Source of the DNA: Coniferiporia sulphurascens
Taxonomy: Eukaryota; Basidiomycota; Agaricomycetes; Hymenochaetales; Hymenochaetaceae
Assembly: GCA_002794785.1 (NCBI GenBank)
Contig: NBBA01000001.1
Location: 2,666,001-2,730,000 of the forward strand
Direction of reading: 5' to 3'
Length of the DNA: 64,000 bases
Shown: positions 36,219 to 47,205 of the stretch, one piece after another
How the letters are laid out: every line of letters starts with the position of its first letter
Numbering within the stretch: the stretch's first letter is position 1
Made by a program: the position numbers and the translations under genes
Notes under the pieces: model-generated
The model's database searches: none
What the model was told of the DNA's origin: nothing
The model's input: only the letters and a program-made list of their open reading frames with translations

Positions 36219-36483
36219 TCCATGTATTGGTCATTATCCAGTAAAAACCCCTCCCGTCATTACGAGGCCATACGATTTAGCGTTGATATGATAAACTCAA
36301 GAAACACAGACTATGGTTCCAACGACATGGGTACCACCCGACAAAAACCCATAAAACCCCTTCCACAATGCCTAAAGGGTAAGCCTCGGAGACGGTCGGC
36401 GTGGTCGTATGGTTTGCAGTTCGTGGCCGAGACCGAAGCCCTCGCAGGTGGACGACCATATCATTACCACCGCCAGTATGTCT

Positions 36484-36859
36484 CTACTTTAACCTGGCTG
36501 GTGCATCTGCAGCCTCTGCTGCAGTACGATATTTCGAGTCGGGGGGTAAAATTCCGCCCTAAACATAAGACTCAACGAGCCCGCCCGCATTGACAATCAT
36601 AAAGCTAACTCACCCGAGCGAAAAGTCTGACCGCCGCTTTGCTCGGTTGCGCACCTACGTCAAGCCAATACTTTATCCTCGCCACACTCCAATTCACAGA
36701 CTTGGCAGCATTTTCTTGTGACGATTCGATAGTGTGCTTGTAGACACCAAGAGTCTCGATAGGTTTCGCATCTCTCCGCTGTTTGGAGTTTATGGCGACT
36801 ATGTGGAATATTTTGTTGTGCCGTGGGCCATGCATTGCAAAGCGTAGGCGAACAGGCAT
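36484..36859 (-). CDS. MRPS16: Mitochondrial ribosomal protein bS16m
   Basis: A small-subunit mitoribosome protein of bacterial S16 type, needed for assembly of the 30S-like body. Two exons (36859-36614, 36558-36484) give 106 residues. Family signature is clear: MPVRLRFAMHGPRHNKIFHI, then KPIETLGVYK, VARIKYWLDVGAQPSKAAVR and GGILPPDSKYRT. The middle DPR/NP segment of bacterial S16 is replaced by HTIESSQENAAKSVNWS. The C-terminal end is less certain: I stop at a TAG after DAPARLK, but a further intron starting at the GTTAAAG there could add a short tail. Convergent with the ACBP/ankyrin gene. Confidence 0.88.
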
Positions 36860-37392
36860 CTTGGAAAGCTTCGCCTGCAGAAAAGTATCGGAAGAAAGCC
36901 GTCCGAGACGGCGAGGTCCTTGTGGTTAGAACTCGAGACTCGGTGGCCGAATGCGTGGGATAAACAGAAAAGCGTGTGTCCAGAAATGGTAGTCTCGCTT
37001 TATAGTTAACTTTTATATGGTATTGTGATCGGTAAGTAATTGCAAAACTACGCGGAAAAGAGAAAGAAACATGTGTAGTGTACACATCTCGGTACTGCTT
37101 CGGAGAGCCTTATGTTGGTCTACCCGATATGGATACAAAAGTAATGCGGAGAGGACTATGGCCTCCACCCCGAAAGTAATATAGGGCGCCGACAGCAGGT
37201 GTAGGCTACTGAGCAAAAAAAAAGTGTCGCGTTCTATATCGCAGGGCACATGTTGTGTACAATGTCCTGGTATCTTTCACGTACGACGGGTGCTCGGCAG
37301 GCGGCATTTTATGAGTATCCCAAATGAAACATACATGACATGAGACAGAGTGTATGCACAAAGCAGGTATCGATCCCGTAGCGTGACTTGCT
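36860..37392. other. Intergenic: bS16m promoter and LSM5 3' region
   Basis: These 533 bp lie between two minus-strand genes. They must hold the bS16m promoter on the left and the LSM5 3' untranslated region on the right. Open frames here lack splice-consistent extensions and family character. A TATA-like TATAAAG on the minus strand near 36997-37003 lies about 140 bp upstream of bS16m. Confidence 0.45.
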
Positions 37393-37890
37393 TCACGAGC
37401 TTTCGGGGCCGGCACTCCCAGGGATAAGCTGTGGGGGTAAACAGGATTAGCAAAGCGTGAATGGGCAATGAGGTTTCGGCGACAAACCATGCAAATATTG
37501 TTTCCGTTTAGCAAAGTCTGTCGTAACTTTGTTGCTTTTCGTCCCTGAGGCGTATTCTCGCTGGACATACAGTAAGTCACCCTCGGGACGCCCCTGACCA
37601 TCAAGGCGAATACAACTGACTATTCTGTGACGTCGTCTAAGACCATATCTTGTTAGGAGGGGCACATTCGCATTAGCCGGGCCGCGTACAGCAGGAGAGC
37701 CGACTCACTGACGAAGTCGTCGAAGCCCAGTAAAGTGCCCGTAAACTCTCGTTCACTCTTCATGATGACCCATATGCGCGAACCGATACAAGTATCGATC
37801 AGTTCTTTGTGTCGAATGGAGCGTCAGAAACTTGTTAGCACGCGGAAAGAGAATTGTGCGCGGACCTAAGGGTAGCACTTGGGATGCCAT
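37393..37890 (-). CDS. LSM5: U6 snRNA-associated Sm-like protein LSm5
   Basis: LSm5 is part of the Lsm2-8 ring on U6 snRNA in the nucleus and the Lsm1-7 ring that promotes decapping in the cytoplasm. Five short exons (37890-37866, 37804-37709, 37648-37621, 37560-37488, 37428-37393) give 85 residues. The protein starts [20 protein letters not shown], continues with Sm1 motif [20 protein letters not shown] and [18 protein letters not shown], and has Sm2 motif [13 protein letters not shown]. Exons of 25 and 28 nt make the gene invisible to simple open-frame scans. It is divergent from importin alpha. LSm5 and the DCP2 product encoded in the same window act in the same decay pathway; I infer no regulatory link. 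Confidence 0.93.
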
Positions 37891-38063
37891 AGCTCTAGGC
37901 GCGGTTCACTGGTGGCTGGCTTGTCCTCGACGCGACCTGCAAGTACAGGGCGTGACGGGCTGTACCGTTCCCACGATCCCCTGTACCCATCTAGAACCGC
38001 GCGCCTCTTTCGTCTTTAACTTCCACTTTCATCTGTACATCTGTATCCCCATTCTCTGCAGTC
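37891..38063. promoter_or_regulatory. Divergent promoter of LSM5 and importin alpha
   Basis: Only 173 bp separate the two start codons, so the core promoters and leaders of both genes must be interleaved. A pyrimidine-rich tract (CTTTCGTCTTTAACTTCCAC at about 38007-38026) precedes the importin alpha start. No TATA box was seen. Confidence 0.55.
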
Positions 38064-39966
38064 ATGGAATCGCGAACGATGGACCATCGTAGAGCCAGTG
38101 CGCCTAAATCCCCCCCTAATCTACGATGGCTTTACTGATCAGCTTTTTCCCGCTCCCTTTTGACGCGTTTCAAAAGACTTCAAGAACAAGGGCGGGTTCA
38201 AGCAGGATGATCTCCGTCGCCGTCGAGAGGAGCAGCAGGTTGAAATCAGACGCCAGAAAAGGGAGGAAAATATAACAAAGAGGCGGAACTTCCTTCCCTC
38301 CGGCGGCTTTGATTCCGACGATGAGGCCGGTGCAAGCAGCTGGGAGGCCCCCGTATGTTCCTCCCAGACATTGATATATGCATGTTTTTTGTCTCATTTC
38401 GAGTTGTATCGTTTTAGCTTGCAGAGGAAATGGTTAGCGGCGTCTTCTCAGACGATCCCGACCGTCAACTCGATGCGACCACAAAGTTCCGAAAGCTTCT
38501 GTCAAAGGAGAAGAACCCTCCTATCGAAAAGGTCATTGAATGCGGCGTTGTCCCACGTTTCGTCGAGTTTCTCCGCGGTGACCACTCAATGCTTCAAGTA
38601 TGAAAGGATTTTCGTACTTCGGTTTTTTCTTACGCATACTCTTACAGTTCGAGGCTGCCTGGGCCTTGACCAACATTGCGTCGGGTACTGCGGACCACAC
38701 GCAAGTCGTTATCAAAGCCGGAGCCGTTCCGGAGTTCATCAATCTTCTTTCCTCGCCTGTTTTGGATGTTCGGGAGCAGGCGGTGTGGGCCTTGGGTAAT
38801 ATTGCAGGCGACAGTCCGCAGTGTAGGGACCATGTTTTGCAACAAGGCGCCCTTCGTCCCCTCCTCGCTCTTCTCAGCGAAAATCACAAAATCAGCATGT
38901 TGAGAAATGCAACTTGGACTCTCAGTAACTTTTGCAGAGGCAAAAACCCACAACCGGAATGGGAGCTGGTCAGTTTCATCGATAACGCTGGCTGTAGAGT
39001 GATGTGCAACTGATTGAGGTCTTTCAGATCTCGCCCGCTCTGACCGTTCTGACAAAACTTATTTATTCTCTTGACGATGAGGTTCTCATTGACGCATGCT
39101 GGGCGATCTCGTATCTTTCAGACGGTTCGAACGATAAGATCCAGGCTGTCATTGAGTCCGGCGTTTGCAGGAGGCTCGTCGACTTGCTCATGCACAATTC
39201 TACATCTGTGCAAACTCCAGCGTTACGCTCCGTTGGAAATATCGTAACTGGTGATGATTTGCAAACGCAAGTCGTCATTGCATCCGGGGCACTTCCGGCT
39301 TTATTGTCCCTCCTCTCTTCCCCGAAGGATGGTATCCGCAAGGAAGCTTGTTGGACCATTTCGAATATCACGGCTGGCTCTCCCCACCAAATACAGGCGG
39401 TTGTCGATGCCAATATTGTCCCCCCACTGATCAACATCCTCCAGAATGCAGACTTCAAAACAAGGAAAGAAGCGTGCTGGGCCATCTCAAATGCGACATC
39501 AGGCGGTCTGCAAGAGCCTTCACAGATTCGCTATCTTGTCAGTCAAGGCTGCATCAAGCCCCTTTGTGACCTGCTCCAAACTATGGACAACAAGATAATA
39601 CAGGTTGCGCTTGATGGACTCGACAACATTCTGAAGGTCGGTGACATGGATAAACAATCGGCTGGCCCCGGAGCCACGAACCAGTATGCACGTTATGTGG
39701 AGGAATGCGGTGGCATGCACATGATCCACAATTTGCAACAGCATGACAACTTGGAGATCTATAAAAAGGCTTTCAATATTATGGATAAGTACTTCGCCGA
39801 TGAGGACGATGATACAAACATTGCGGCTCCGAGTGTCGATGCGTCTGGGCAGTTTGCGGTAAAGCACTTCTTTGGAGAAATGATCTTCCGAAAAACTCAC
39901 GCATGTGCATTTTAGTTCCATTCAGACGTGACAGCACCGCAAGGCGGGTTCAGCTTCGGGCAGTAG
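38064..39966 (+). CDS. SRP1: Importin alpha (karyopherin alpha, Srp1)
   Basis: The adaptor that binds classical nuclear localisation signals and docks on importin beta. Six exons (38064-38097, 38177-38352, 38418-38597, 38648-38968, 39028-39858, 39916-39966) give 530 residues. The N-terminal importin-beta-binding region is basic ([35 protein letters not shown]). Ten ARM repeats follow with the NLS-groove Trp/Asn ladder: [93 protein letters not shown] and [14 protein letters not shown]. The acidic C-terminus ([10 protein letters not shown]) and terminal FSFGQ are typical for fungal importin alpha. Confidence 0.97.
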
Positions 39967-40276
39967 GCGCGTCTATGTAGATGGTTGTTAGTTGATTAGG
40001 GTACGGCGGGTTGACTCTTGATGGTTGTTGGGGACAAGGGGTCGAATTATCAGCCAGAAGCAATGCAAATATCATGTCCATTATCTTTTCTCTGATTTCC
40101 CTTGCCGCATAAAGAATGGACAGCGCGTAGTTATTGGAAATTTGTGATTGACCTCGCGAGGCGGTGGATTATGTCAGCAATTATGGGCGCGGGCGGGTCG
40201 CTGGCGGAGGCCGTTGGTGACAAGTTGCTCGTCAACCACCGCCGTAGTTGTCTAATCCATTCGAGGCCGTCTGAGC
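39967..40276. other. Intergenic: importin alpha 3' end and promoter of TF1
   Basis: These 310 bp lie between two plus-strand genes. Nothing gene-like was seen. The region near 40,080 is C/T-rich (TTATCTTTTCTCTGATTTCCC), compatible with promoter or leader sequence of the following transcription factor. Confidence 0.45.
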
Positions 40277-43200
40277 ATGCCAAAGGTTTCTTCTGCACCG
40301 CTCTCCCAAGCTGCGGGCGAGGCTGGCTTGGCACCTATATTGAAGCGCAATCAGGTGCGTGCGTCGGCATTGTACTGGTTGCATGCTGGTTTTCATGCCA
40401 ACCACATGCGTGATTCGTAGGCTTGTCACCAGTGTCGCCGGCGGAAGCTGGTGAGTTCACCTACCTTGCTTTGATACACCCATTACGCAGCCTTCTTACA
40501 CGGACATGTATGTGATCGGCAGAAATGGTGATTAACAATGCCCGATGCCCGAATACAACCCGCGCTCAATCATAGTCTCAACTTGATTCCAGTGACGCAC
40601 GGCGGCCTTGTACGACCTGCGTGCGTTCGCACAAGAACCTGGTCAACCACGCCCCTCCCGGCGTCGAAATTCCACCCCTTGAATGCACTTTTGACGATAT
40701 CACGGAGAACGGTGGTCAACCCCACCCGGCTCCTAAAAATCGCTACGAGAGATTGGAAAACCGCATTAGTGAGTTACCTCAGAACGCGTGCATAGTTACT
40801 GGTGTCCTGACAGCCGGGGCGTACTTTTAGGTGAACTTGAAGCTCTTCTTCGCCAGAAGGAAGCTTCCCAGGGTTCATCTCCCTCTGATTTACCAGCTCT
40901 CTCCAACGATGATGCTAGGTCGTCAACGTCCCCGATCATTTTGTCTACGTCTTACCCTCCACCTGGTTCGCTAAGACAATCCTCCGACTTCTCTCGGAAC
41001 GCATCGAACTCATACCTTGTACCATTTCCACGCACGAATTCGGGTTCTCCATCCATCCCAGCGCATATCTCACCTGCTACCACCCCGCCGCAGAATGGAA
41101 CTTCAAACTCCGCAGGAGAAACTCAAGCTGGAACCAACTACGCCACTCAGGTCTTGTGGCCTAATTGGCCTCATGATTTACCATCGTAAGGATGAATTCC
41201 GTTCCCAATTTTTGGGACTAATAGTCTAATTCGTTAGGTTTACGCTATTGCAGCACCTGTGAGGAAAAAGGGCTTGGTTTCGAATCGAAGCTAATAAATC
41301 GGTCTGTCGTAGTGTCGAGGTATTCTTCGCTTTTCACCCTCACGCAGGACGTCTGTTTCATGGGCCTTCGTTCCTCGCCTCTTTATCTCTATCTCCAACC
41401 CATCCCGGGTTTCCACATATTGGTATGTTTTTTCCTAGGCATTTTTTAATTCTTCGATGGAACCGTTCCTGATGTTGGTATAGCCATTTTACACGCCATA
41501 TGCGCTGTAGGTAGCTTTTATACGGTAGCTGTGGCTCCTCCTCCCTTGCCAAATTTTGCAGAGACACCGGCGGGTGAGTAGTCATACGTCATAAGACAGG
41601 ATCTTTTGTCAAATCGACACATCGCAGACGACTTGTTTCAAAATGCATACAAACGCAAGAAGGCGATGCCTGATTCGTTTGGGGAACTGCATGCTAAATT
41701 CGCGACAACCGCTATTGATGAAAGTACATCCTTAGGTGAACGCCTGTTCGAATGCCAGCAAGGTTCAGGGTTTACATCACCGGAAACGACCTCTGCTTAC
41801 CAGAATATCTTCGTTCGTTTTCAGCGACTACTGTTTTAACTTGGTTCTTCCATTGTCATGCGAAGTAAGTCTAGTTCAGGTTTTGGGAGTGTTATCACTA
41901 ATCGGTATTTTGTATCTAGATGGGCAGATGTAAGTGGCGTGCAATTATTTTTGGTCATATACTAACTGCAAGTACCAGATGTTCTTGGTGACCGGACGTG
42001 CGTTTATGAATTTCGATGCATTTATTTTATCTTGACGTGTTTTCTCTTAAAAGGCGCAATACGCTATCTTATCCCTATTGGACTCAATATGTGTCCACCA
42101 TTTCATTCTATCTCAAAATCTTTACGTGCCCCGTCCATTATTCCACCTGCGCGTACAGTTATTGAGGACGAGACTCGGCGAAATACATTTTGGCTGACGT
42201 ATGCAACGGAAAGGCTATACTCATCGGGCAATGGGTGGGCCATGAGTTTAGACGATCAGGACGTTTCTCAACTTCTGCCAGTGCGGGCGGATCAGTTTGA
42301 ACAGGGTGTAAGTCAATGAATTGTCTGTGCCTATGCTCCAGTATCATGCGCCCGACTTTGAAGAGTTATTGATTCGCGATTTCTAGATCCTTGTTCCGCC
42401 GAAGACCAGACAATGGGCTCACAGTCCGGATATGTTGCTTACTCACCCTTTAGAACAAACAGACTCGTTCGTGCTGTACATCAAGTCCTCCATAGTAAGT
42501 TTCTCAGTTAATGGGTTGACTGTAGGTTAACTGTAGGGGCCTCTTAACGTAGGTCATGTCCCGAGTCAAGAATTTCAACCTACGTTTCCGAGCAAAGAAT
42601 CATGCAGGCGATCCAATGATGGTTCCTCCGCCAGAATCGACCACCGCTGATCAATGCGCGTCTGCACAATATATTGATCCACGAGAGACACCAGGTTTTA
42701 AGGAAGTCGACCACTTGGTGATGTCTTTCGTTCCTAGTTTCCCAAGAGGACTGAGGGATCCCGTCATCGACGGGGTTGTTGACATACATCTGCTTCTCGC
42801 AATCCTTTCACCCAACATGTGCGCAGGCTGCTCCGGAGAAATGATTGACCTTGACTAATATATATATATATATGTTTTTAGTGCCAAAATTCTTCTCCAC
42901 GACCCACACGTCGACCTGAAGAGGAAGGGATGTATCTCAGCTCAAAGGATACTTGAAGCAGCCCATGCAGTTATGGAACAACTGTATGCAATATGGTCGA
43001 CAAGCTTTGACCTCACTTTATTGGATAATTTTTGCTGTGTTAGTCAGCCCGAATTTCCTCCTCTTTTATCTATGTGCCGATTTCGCCGTCTAGTTTGCTT
43101 TCTTCATGTGTGGTAGAGTTCTCACGCGCTTCCTCCATGAGGCGAAGGAGAAGGGCGATCAAGCCCAACAACTTGCCTTCCGTACGGAGTTAGAGTACAT

Positions 43201-43580
43201 CCGGTGTGTCCGCCGTATCCCTTTTCCCATTGTTTGTTGCTTAAGAATCTCGCCTCCTGCCAGGATTGCTTTGGCAAAAATCGGCCTGCGAATTCCTTTG
43301 GCTTGTAAGTTCCCCTTACCATGGATCCTATATTGAGCGCCTTTCCTGACATGGACCATAAGACCGGTATGCAAAGATGCTGGACGACATCATCCTCCAG
43401 TCCGTGGGGATATTGGATAGCGTTATCCTACCCAACTTTCAGAACCCCTCGTTCCCAACGAGTGCCGAGTTTTTATCGCTTCCAATGGAAGGACACGACG
43501 ACTTCCAAAACAGTCTGGAAATGCTGATGGGTGTAGGGCCGCCACCTTTTCCCTTCGACTCTCTTCAGAATCCCTTGTAG
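40277..43580 (+). CDS. Zn2Cys6 fungal transcription factor (TF1) with fungal_trans domain
   Basis: A DNA-binding regulator of unknown targets. Nineteen exons sum to 740 residues with all phases closed: 40277-40354, 40421-40450, 40523-40527, 40593-40768, 40831-41185, 41238-41258, 41313-41422, 41484-41573, 41628-41762, 41825-41864, 41920-41929, 41979-41997, 42054-42307, 42387-42494, 42553-42818, 42882-43038, 43094-43203, 43264-43304, 43363-43580. The zinc cluster is ACHQCRRRKLKCDARRPC then TTCVRSHKN, with the sixth Cys in LECTFDD, 19 residues after the fifth. A dimerisation coil follows (RYERLENRISELEALLRQKE) and then the fungal_trans core: LVEVFFAFHPHAGRLFHGPS, AILHAICAV, FLVTGRAIRYLIPIGLN, and ETRRNTFWLTYATERLYSSG. 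The 5-nt and 10-nt exons are unusual. It resembles TF2 at 47206-50104. Confidence 0.88.
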
Positions 43581-43946
43581 TTGATTATAGAGTTTCGTCT
43601 GTTGTTTTGAAGGTCAACGAGTGTGTCTATTATTTATTTGTTAGGTTTCTTGCTTTACCGTCGGAGATGTTGTTAACTTGTCTACCTAGAGTCTGTACAG
43701 TAATCATTGTAAAATGTGTGCATGCAAATACCAGTAATTTATTTCCTGTGGCCGGCATACATTTATGTAACCTCCGATGTGTCGGCCGACGTTAATGGCT
43801 CAGCGGCCGTCACCGAGTCTGCGGCGACTCGGCCTTCCCTACGAGTTGCATACAACCTCCTGTGATGTCGCTTGCTTGCCAATCTACGTATTTCATCGCC
43901 GGCATAGTGGTCGTAGTCTTTCCGTCCAACCACGACTTCAACCCAC
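43581..43946. other. Intergenic: TF1 3' region and prephenate dehydratase promoter
   Basis: These 366 bp lie between two plus-strand genes. The first half is T-rich (TTATTTATTTGTTAGGTTTC near 43630), typical of a 3' untranslated region; the second half is the promoter and leader of the next gene. No gene or repeat was found. Confidence 0.45.
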
Positions 43947-45144
43947 ATGGCTCATAGTACAACGGAACGGCGCCAAGATACGGGGATGCTTCGCGTCGCA
44001 TTTTTGGGTCCAGAAGGTACTTATTCCCACCAGGTCAGCTGTGTCTCTCAGACTATTTTATATCAACAAGTACATAAATATCCTTTTCCCTGTCTGAAAG
44101 GTTGCGTTCGATCGCTTTCGCGAATCCGCTACATATGTGGAGAAGAATTCCATTGCAGGTGGGTCTGGCATACCTCGGGTCGGGGCCTGCGTTGATTTGC
44201 TTGCAAGGCGCTTTCAACGCAGTACCGGCGGAGGCATCTCTGTCCATACTCCCGATAGAGAACTCCATTTTCGGGTCGGTCATCGAGACGTGCGACCTTC
44301 TTCGCGACCCAGAAGTCGGCAAGGGGAAGTTCATCAGAGAAGAGATAGTACTACAAGTACAGCACTGTTTGCTTGCTGTGCATGGGACAAAACTGCAAGA
44401 CATCAAGCGTGTCTTGAGTCATGAACAGGTCAGTTTGTTTCTCAGGCTCGCACAGATTTCATCCGCCGTCTTATAGGCTGATGTTTGTGTAAGGCTCTCG
44501 GTCAATGCAATAATTTTCTGCGCGAACATCTACCCCAGGCTACCCTGGTGAAGGTTCCCTCGACGGCTGCCGCTGCCTCGGCCATTCTCGCGGCCGACAT
44601 GGCCGCAGATAGTGCGGCTATCTGCTCTCAGGTATGCACTTCTGTGTATCGCGGACTCGATTTACTTTTCAAGGGGATCCAAAATGAAAACAGTAAGTCT
44701 GCGTTCCCGTCCGTGTCCGGAATAGCTAATTTAATATCGTCATCTGCAGATAATTTCACGAAATTCTGGATTTTATCAGACTCCCTCACTCATCCCATTC
44801 CAGGCTCGTTAACGCCCGATAGTCCAGAACACGCTCTACTTCGTGTATCCTACCCTCACTCGACCGTTGCGTCTAGGTCCCCTGACCTTACGGCTCTAAT
44901 CAGTGGACTTGGACTTCATATAACCCGCCTTGACAGAAGACCTTCGACTGAGGCCATCGCATTCCATGATGTGTACTTTCTAGAGGTGGAGCGGTTGTGC
45001 TCAGCGGATAGTAATGGAGAACCACATGGTTCCAATGGTACTGTGGAGTCGGAGAAAGGACGGACGTGGATGGAAGAAGTGAGTGAGGCGGTCGAACGTG
45101 TGCGTAGCTTAAACTGGGATGCCTATACCCTTGGTGTCTGGTAA
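43947..45144 (+). CDS. PHA2: Prephenate dehydratase (phenylalanine biosynthesis)
   Basis: Converts prephenate to phenylpyruvate, the committed step to Phe. Exons 43947-44033, 44101-44158, 44208-44428, 44494-44631, 44674-44692 (19 nt) and 44750-45144 give 305 residues. Catalytic-domain motifs: VAFLGPEGTYSHQVAFDRF at the N-terminus, SLSILPIENSIFGSV, HSLLAVHG-like HCLLAVHG, HEQALGQCNNFLREHLP, STAAAASAILAADMAADSAA, and NNFTKFWIL, in which the substrate-binding TRF motif appears as TKF. The C-terminal ACT regulatory domain follows (LTALISGLGLHITRLDRRPS); the Phe-binding ESRP motif reads DRRP here. The changes in both motifs are conservative but worth noting for activity and feedback inhibition. 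Confidence 0.93.
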
Positions 45145-45376
45145 CCATTAGTAGATGACACGGACTATGTAGCTGGACATAAGTGCTCTCGCTTAGTAGA
45201 CTATGTATTTCACAGGTAGATGCGCTAGAAATTTCTGGAAGATATCGTACCGGCTGATACCTAAGTGTCTGTTCGCACTTTTATTATTAAACGCCTGGAA
45301 GTCTCGTCAAACTCGAGATCGGCGCGTGCGTGGGATTTGTCAGACCCACCGAGTTCAACTCTCACCTCGACGTACA

Positions 45377-46481
45377 ATGCAGGACCCTTTAGCAGGCCCG
45401 TCAGCACTGAGGGACATCGTCCGACCTCAGTTTCACCAGGTGAATCTTGTTGCAGAACTATTCGTAAAGAATGACTTGGGCGTAAAGCTCGACAAAGGTG
45501 TGTTCACCCTATTTCTATCTGGCCTTGGCCGAGTGCGTCTGACGGTACATAACGCAAAAGATGACCAAATCTGCCGCCTCTCCCTTACCCCGGCGGGATG
45601 TCCCCTCGGACCGCTGCACTGTCCATTGCGACATACCAGCCCTTCCGCGCAAAATTTTCAGCCACCTAAGCAATTGCCTGTTCATCCAAGAGACCGTGAG
45701 CGTCTGGCCACTGTTTGTAAGCATTGGCTCCGTGGCCTGTGCAAGAAGGGTGATGCATGCGAGTTTCTGCACGAATACAATTTGAGGCGTATGCCCGAAT
45801 GTTGGTGGTATGCGAAATTCGGCTACTGCCAGGCAGGGGATGAGTGTCTTTATGCACACCCGAAGGAGAGAAAAATAGAATGTCCGGATTATAAGAGGGG
45901 CTTCTGCAAGTTCGGTAAGTACGGTTTCATGGTATGCAATGACATCTTATGGCCCTCTAGGACCTCAATGTCCCCGTAAGCATGTGAGACAAGTGGCCTG
46001 CCAGAACTACCTCACTGGGTTCTGCCCTCTCGGTCCCGAGTGTACTCGCGGCCAGTAAGTACGCTGTGACTTCGGAGTTGTCAAAGCTCTGACCTTTGGG
46101 CCAACAGCCCCAAACCCGACATACCTGTGCCGAAAGAATATGAGCCGCCTTCACCACCCTCGCCGAGAGACTTAGGACCTCCTCCACCGGGCTACGGAAG
46201 GTACGCCGATTTTGATAGGAACGGCGGGATGCTAGCAGCGACACCCGCACATGCGTCCGGCAATTTCGCTGGCGGAAACAGAAGAAATCTGGACGAAGTG
46301 CTATGTTTCAAGGTACGCGTTCTTTTTTTTATGTAGTGTCGGTGGAATAAGGCTAATATGTTCTGACCAGTGTGGCGAGAAGGGGCACTACGCTAACCAT
46401 TGCCGGAACAGAAACGTTCCCGGATTCCGAGGGGGTGTAGAACGGCCAAACGTGAGACGACTCGGCGGGAGCGAGGATTGA
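45377..46481 (+). CDS. YTH1: mRNA 3'-end processing protein Yth1/CPSF30 (five CCCH fingers plus zinc knuckle)
   Basis: A subunit of the cleavage and polyadenylation factor that reads the AAUAAA region of pre-mRNA. Exons 45377-45497, 45561-45914, 45961-46054, 46108-46312 and 46371-46481 give 294 residues. Five CCCH fingers are visible: CRLSLTPAGCPLGPLHCPLR with the following His; CKHWLRGLCKKGDACEFLH; CWWYAKFGYCQAGDECLYAH; CPDYKRGFCKFGPQCPRKH; CQNYLTGFCPLGPECTRGH. A Pro-rich linker leads to a CCHC knuckle, CFKCGEKGHYANHC, at the C-terminus. The knuckle is present in metazoan CPSF30 but absent from budding-yeast Yth1. The gene starts 232 bp after PHA2 and is convergent with TF2. Confidence 0.94.
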
Positions 46482-47205
46482 GATCAGTAATATATTCCAT
46501 CGATTATCCTCATGTAGTTAATTTATGGACTTTTGGACGTTAGCAATCCATCGTTTTCTCCCTGATGAGCCGAACTACGGTCTTCGTGAGGTATCCATAT
46601 CAATACCCGATGGTGCAAGACGGATCGACATTATCCTAGCACTTGCAGGCAACGCGATGCGACCTATAAGCATTGAGCGGGACTGTCACGCTCGTCCTTG
46701 CGACGGCCGATGGCATTATCAGCCTCCGAACCTGCTTTCAGAGCGGCACTGCGTAGCTGACCATGTGGATGAAGATTCTAATCGAACGAATGCGTTCGAT
46801 TTTAACCTATAGTAAATAAGGACCATCTGGGTTTATTCCAGTATGTTAATCCCCAACCGATTTTCTTATCGCATTGTTTGAGACAGACATAAAGTCAATG
46901 GTAAATACGCTTGGGGTAGTTTGCGAAAGTGGCATATAGCGATCTCATCGTGCTTGGGAGGCCCAAGCCCCCTAGGTTTACCGTTCCCCCTAAGTCTATT
47001 GAAATAAGTCTCTGGATAGTAAACGACTTGTGTCCATTAACATTGGCTTTTTACGAGTCCAAGTGACACGGGTAGTCCGAAGCATCGAGAAAGCAAGGTG
47101 TGATATACAGTCAAGGAAGTAGCAACTACAAATCTGAACAGGGATACAGCGGTGTGGAAGCGTAGGAAGATTACTGAAACAAAATGGTCCATCTTTGTAC
47201 CGACA
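46482..47205. other. Intergenic between convergent YTH1 and TF2, with a perfect hairpin
   Basis: These 724 bp contain no gene I can support. A 95-codon open frame at 46525-46812 has no family features. At 46780-46801 there is a perfect inverted repeat (stem AATCGAACG, loop AATG), listed separately. The rest is unremarkable, moderately AT-rich sequence expected to hold both 3' untranslated regions. Confidence 0.5.
46780..46801. repeat. Perfect inverted repeat, 9 bp stem and 4 nt loop
   Basis: AATCGAACG and CGTTCGATT are exact reverse complements separated by AATG. The repeat lies about 300 bp beyond the YTH1 stop and 400 bp beyond the TF2 stop. Role unknown; it may be chance or a 3'-end structure. 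Confidence 0.6.

Noticed and set aside
36277..36459. Possible C-terminal extension of bS16m (60-codon open frame with a Trp/Val-rich end)
   Set aside because: No donor and acceptor pair joined it cleanly in frame, and an earlier stop gives a normal bS16m length.
42858..42873. TA dinucleotide run as a microsatellite of interest
   Set aside because: It is only eight units inside a TF1 intron, directly before its acceptor; too short and common to be notable.
46525..46812. 95-codon open frame between YTH1 and TF2
   Set aside because: It has no recognisable motif and no splice-consistent neighbours, and lies where two 3' untranslated regions are expected.
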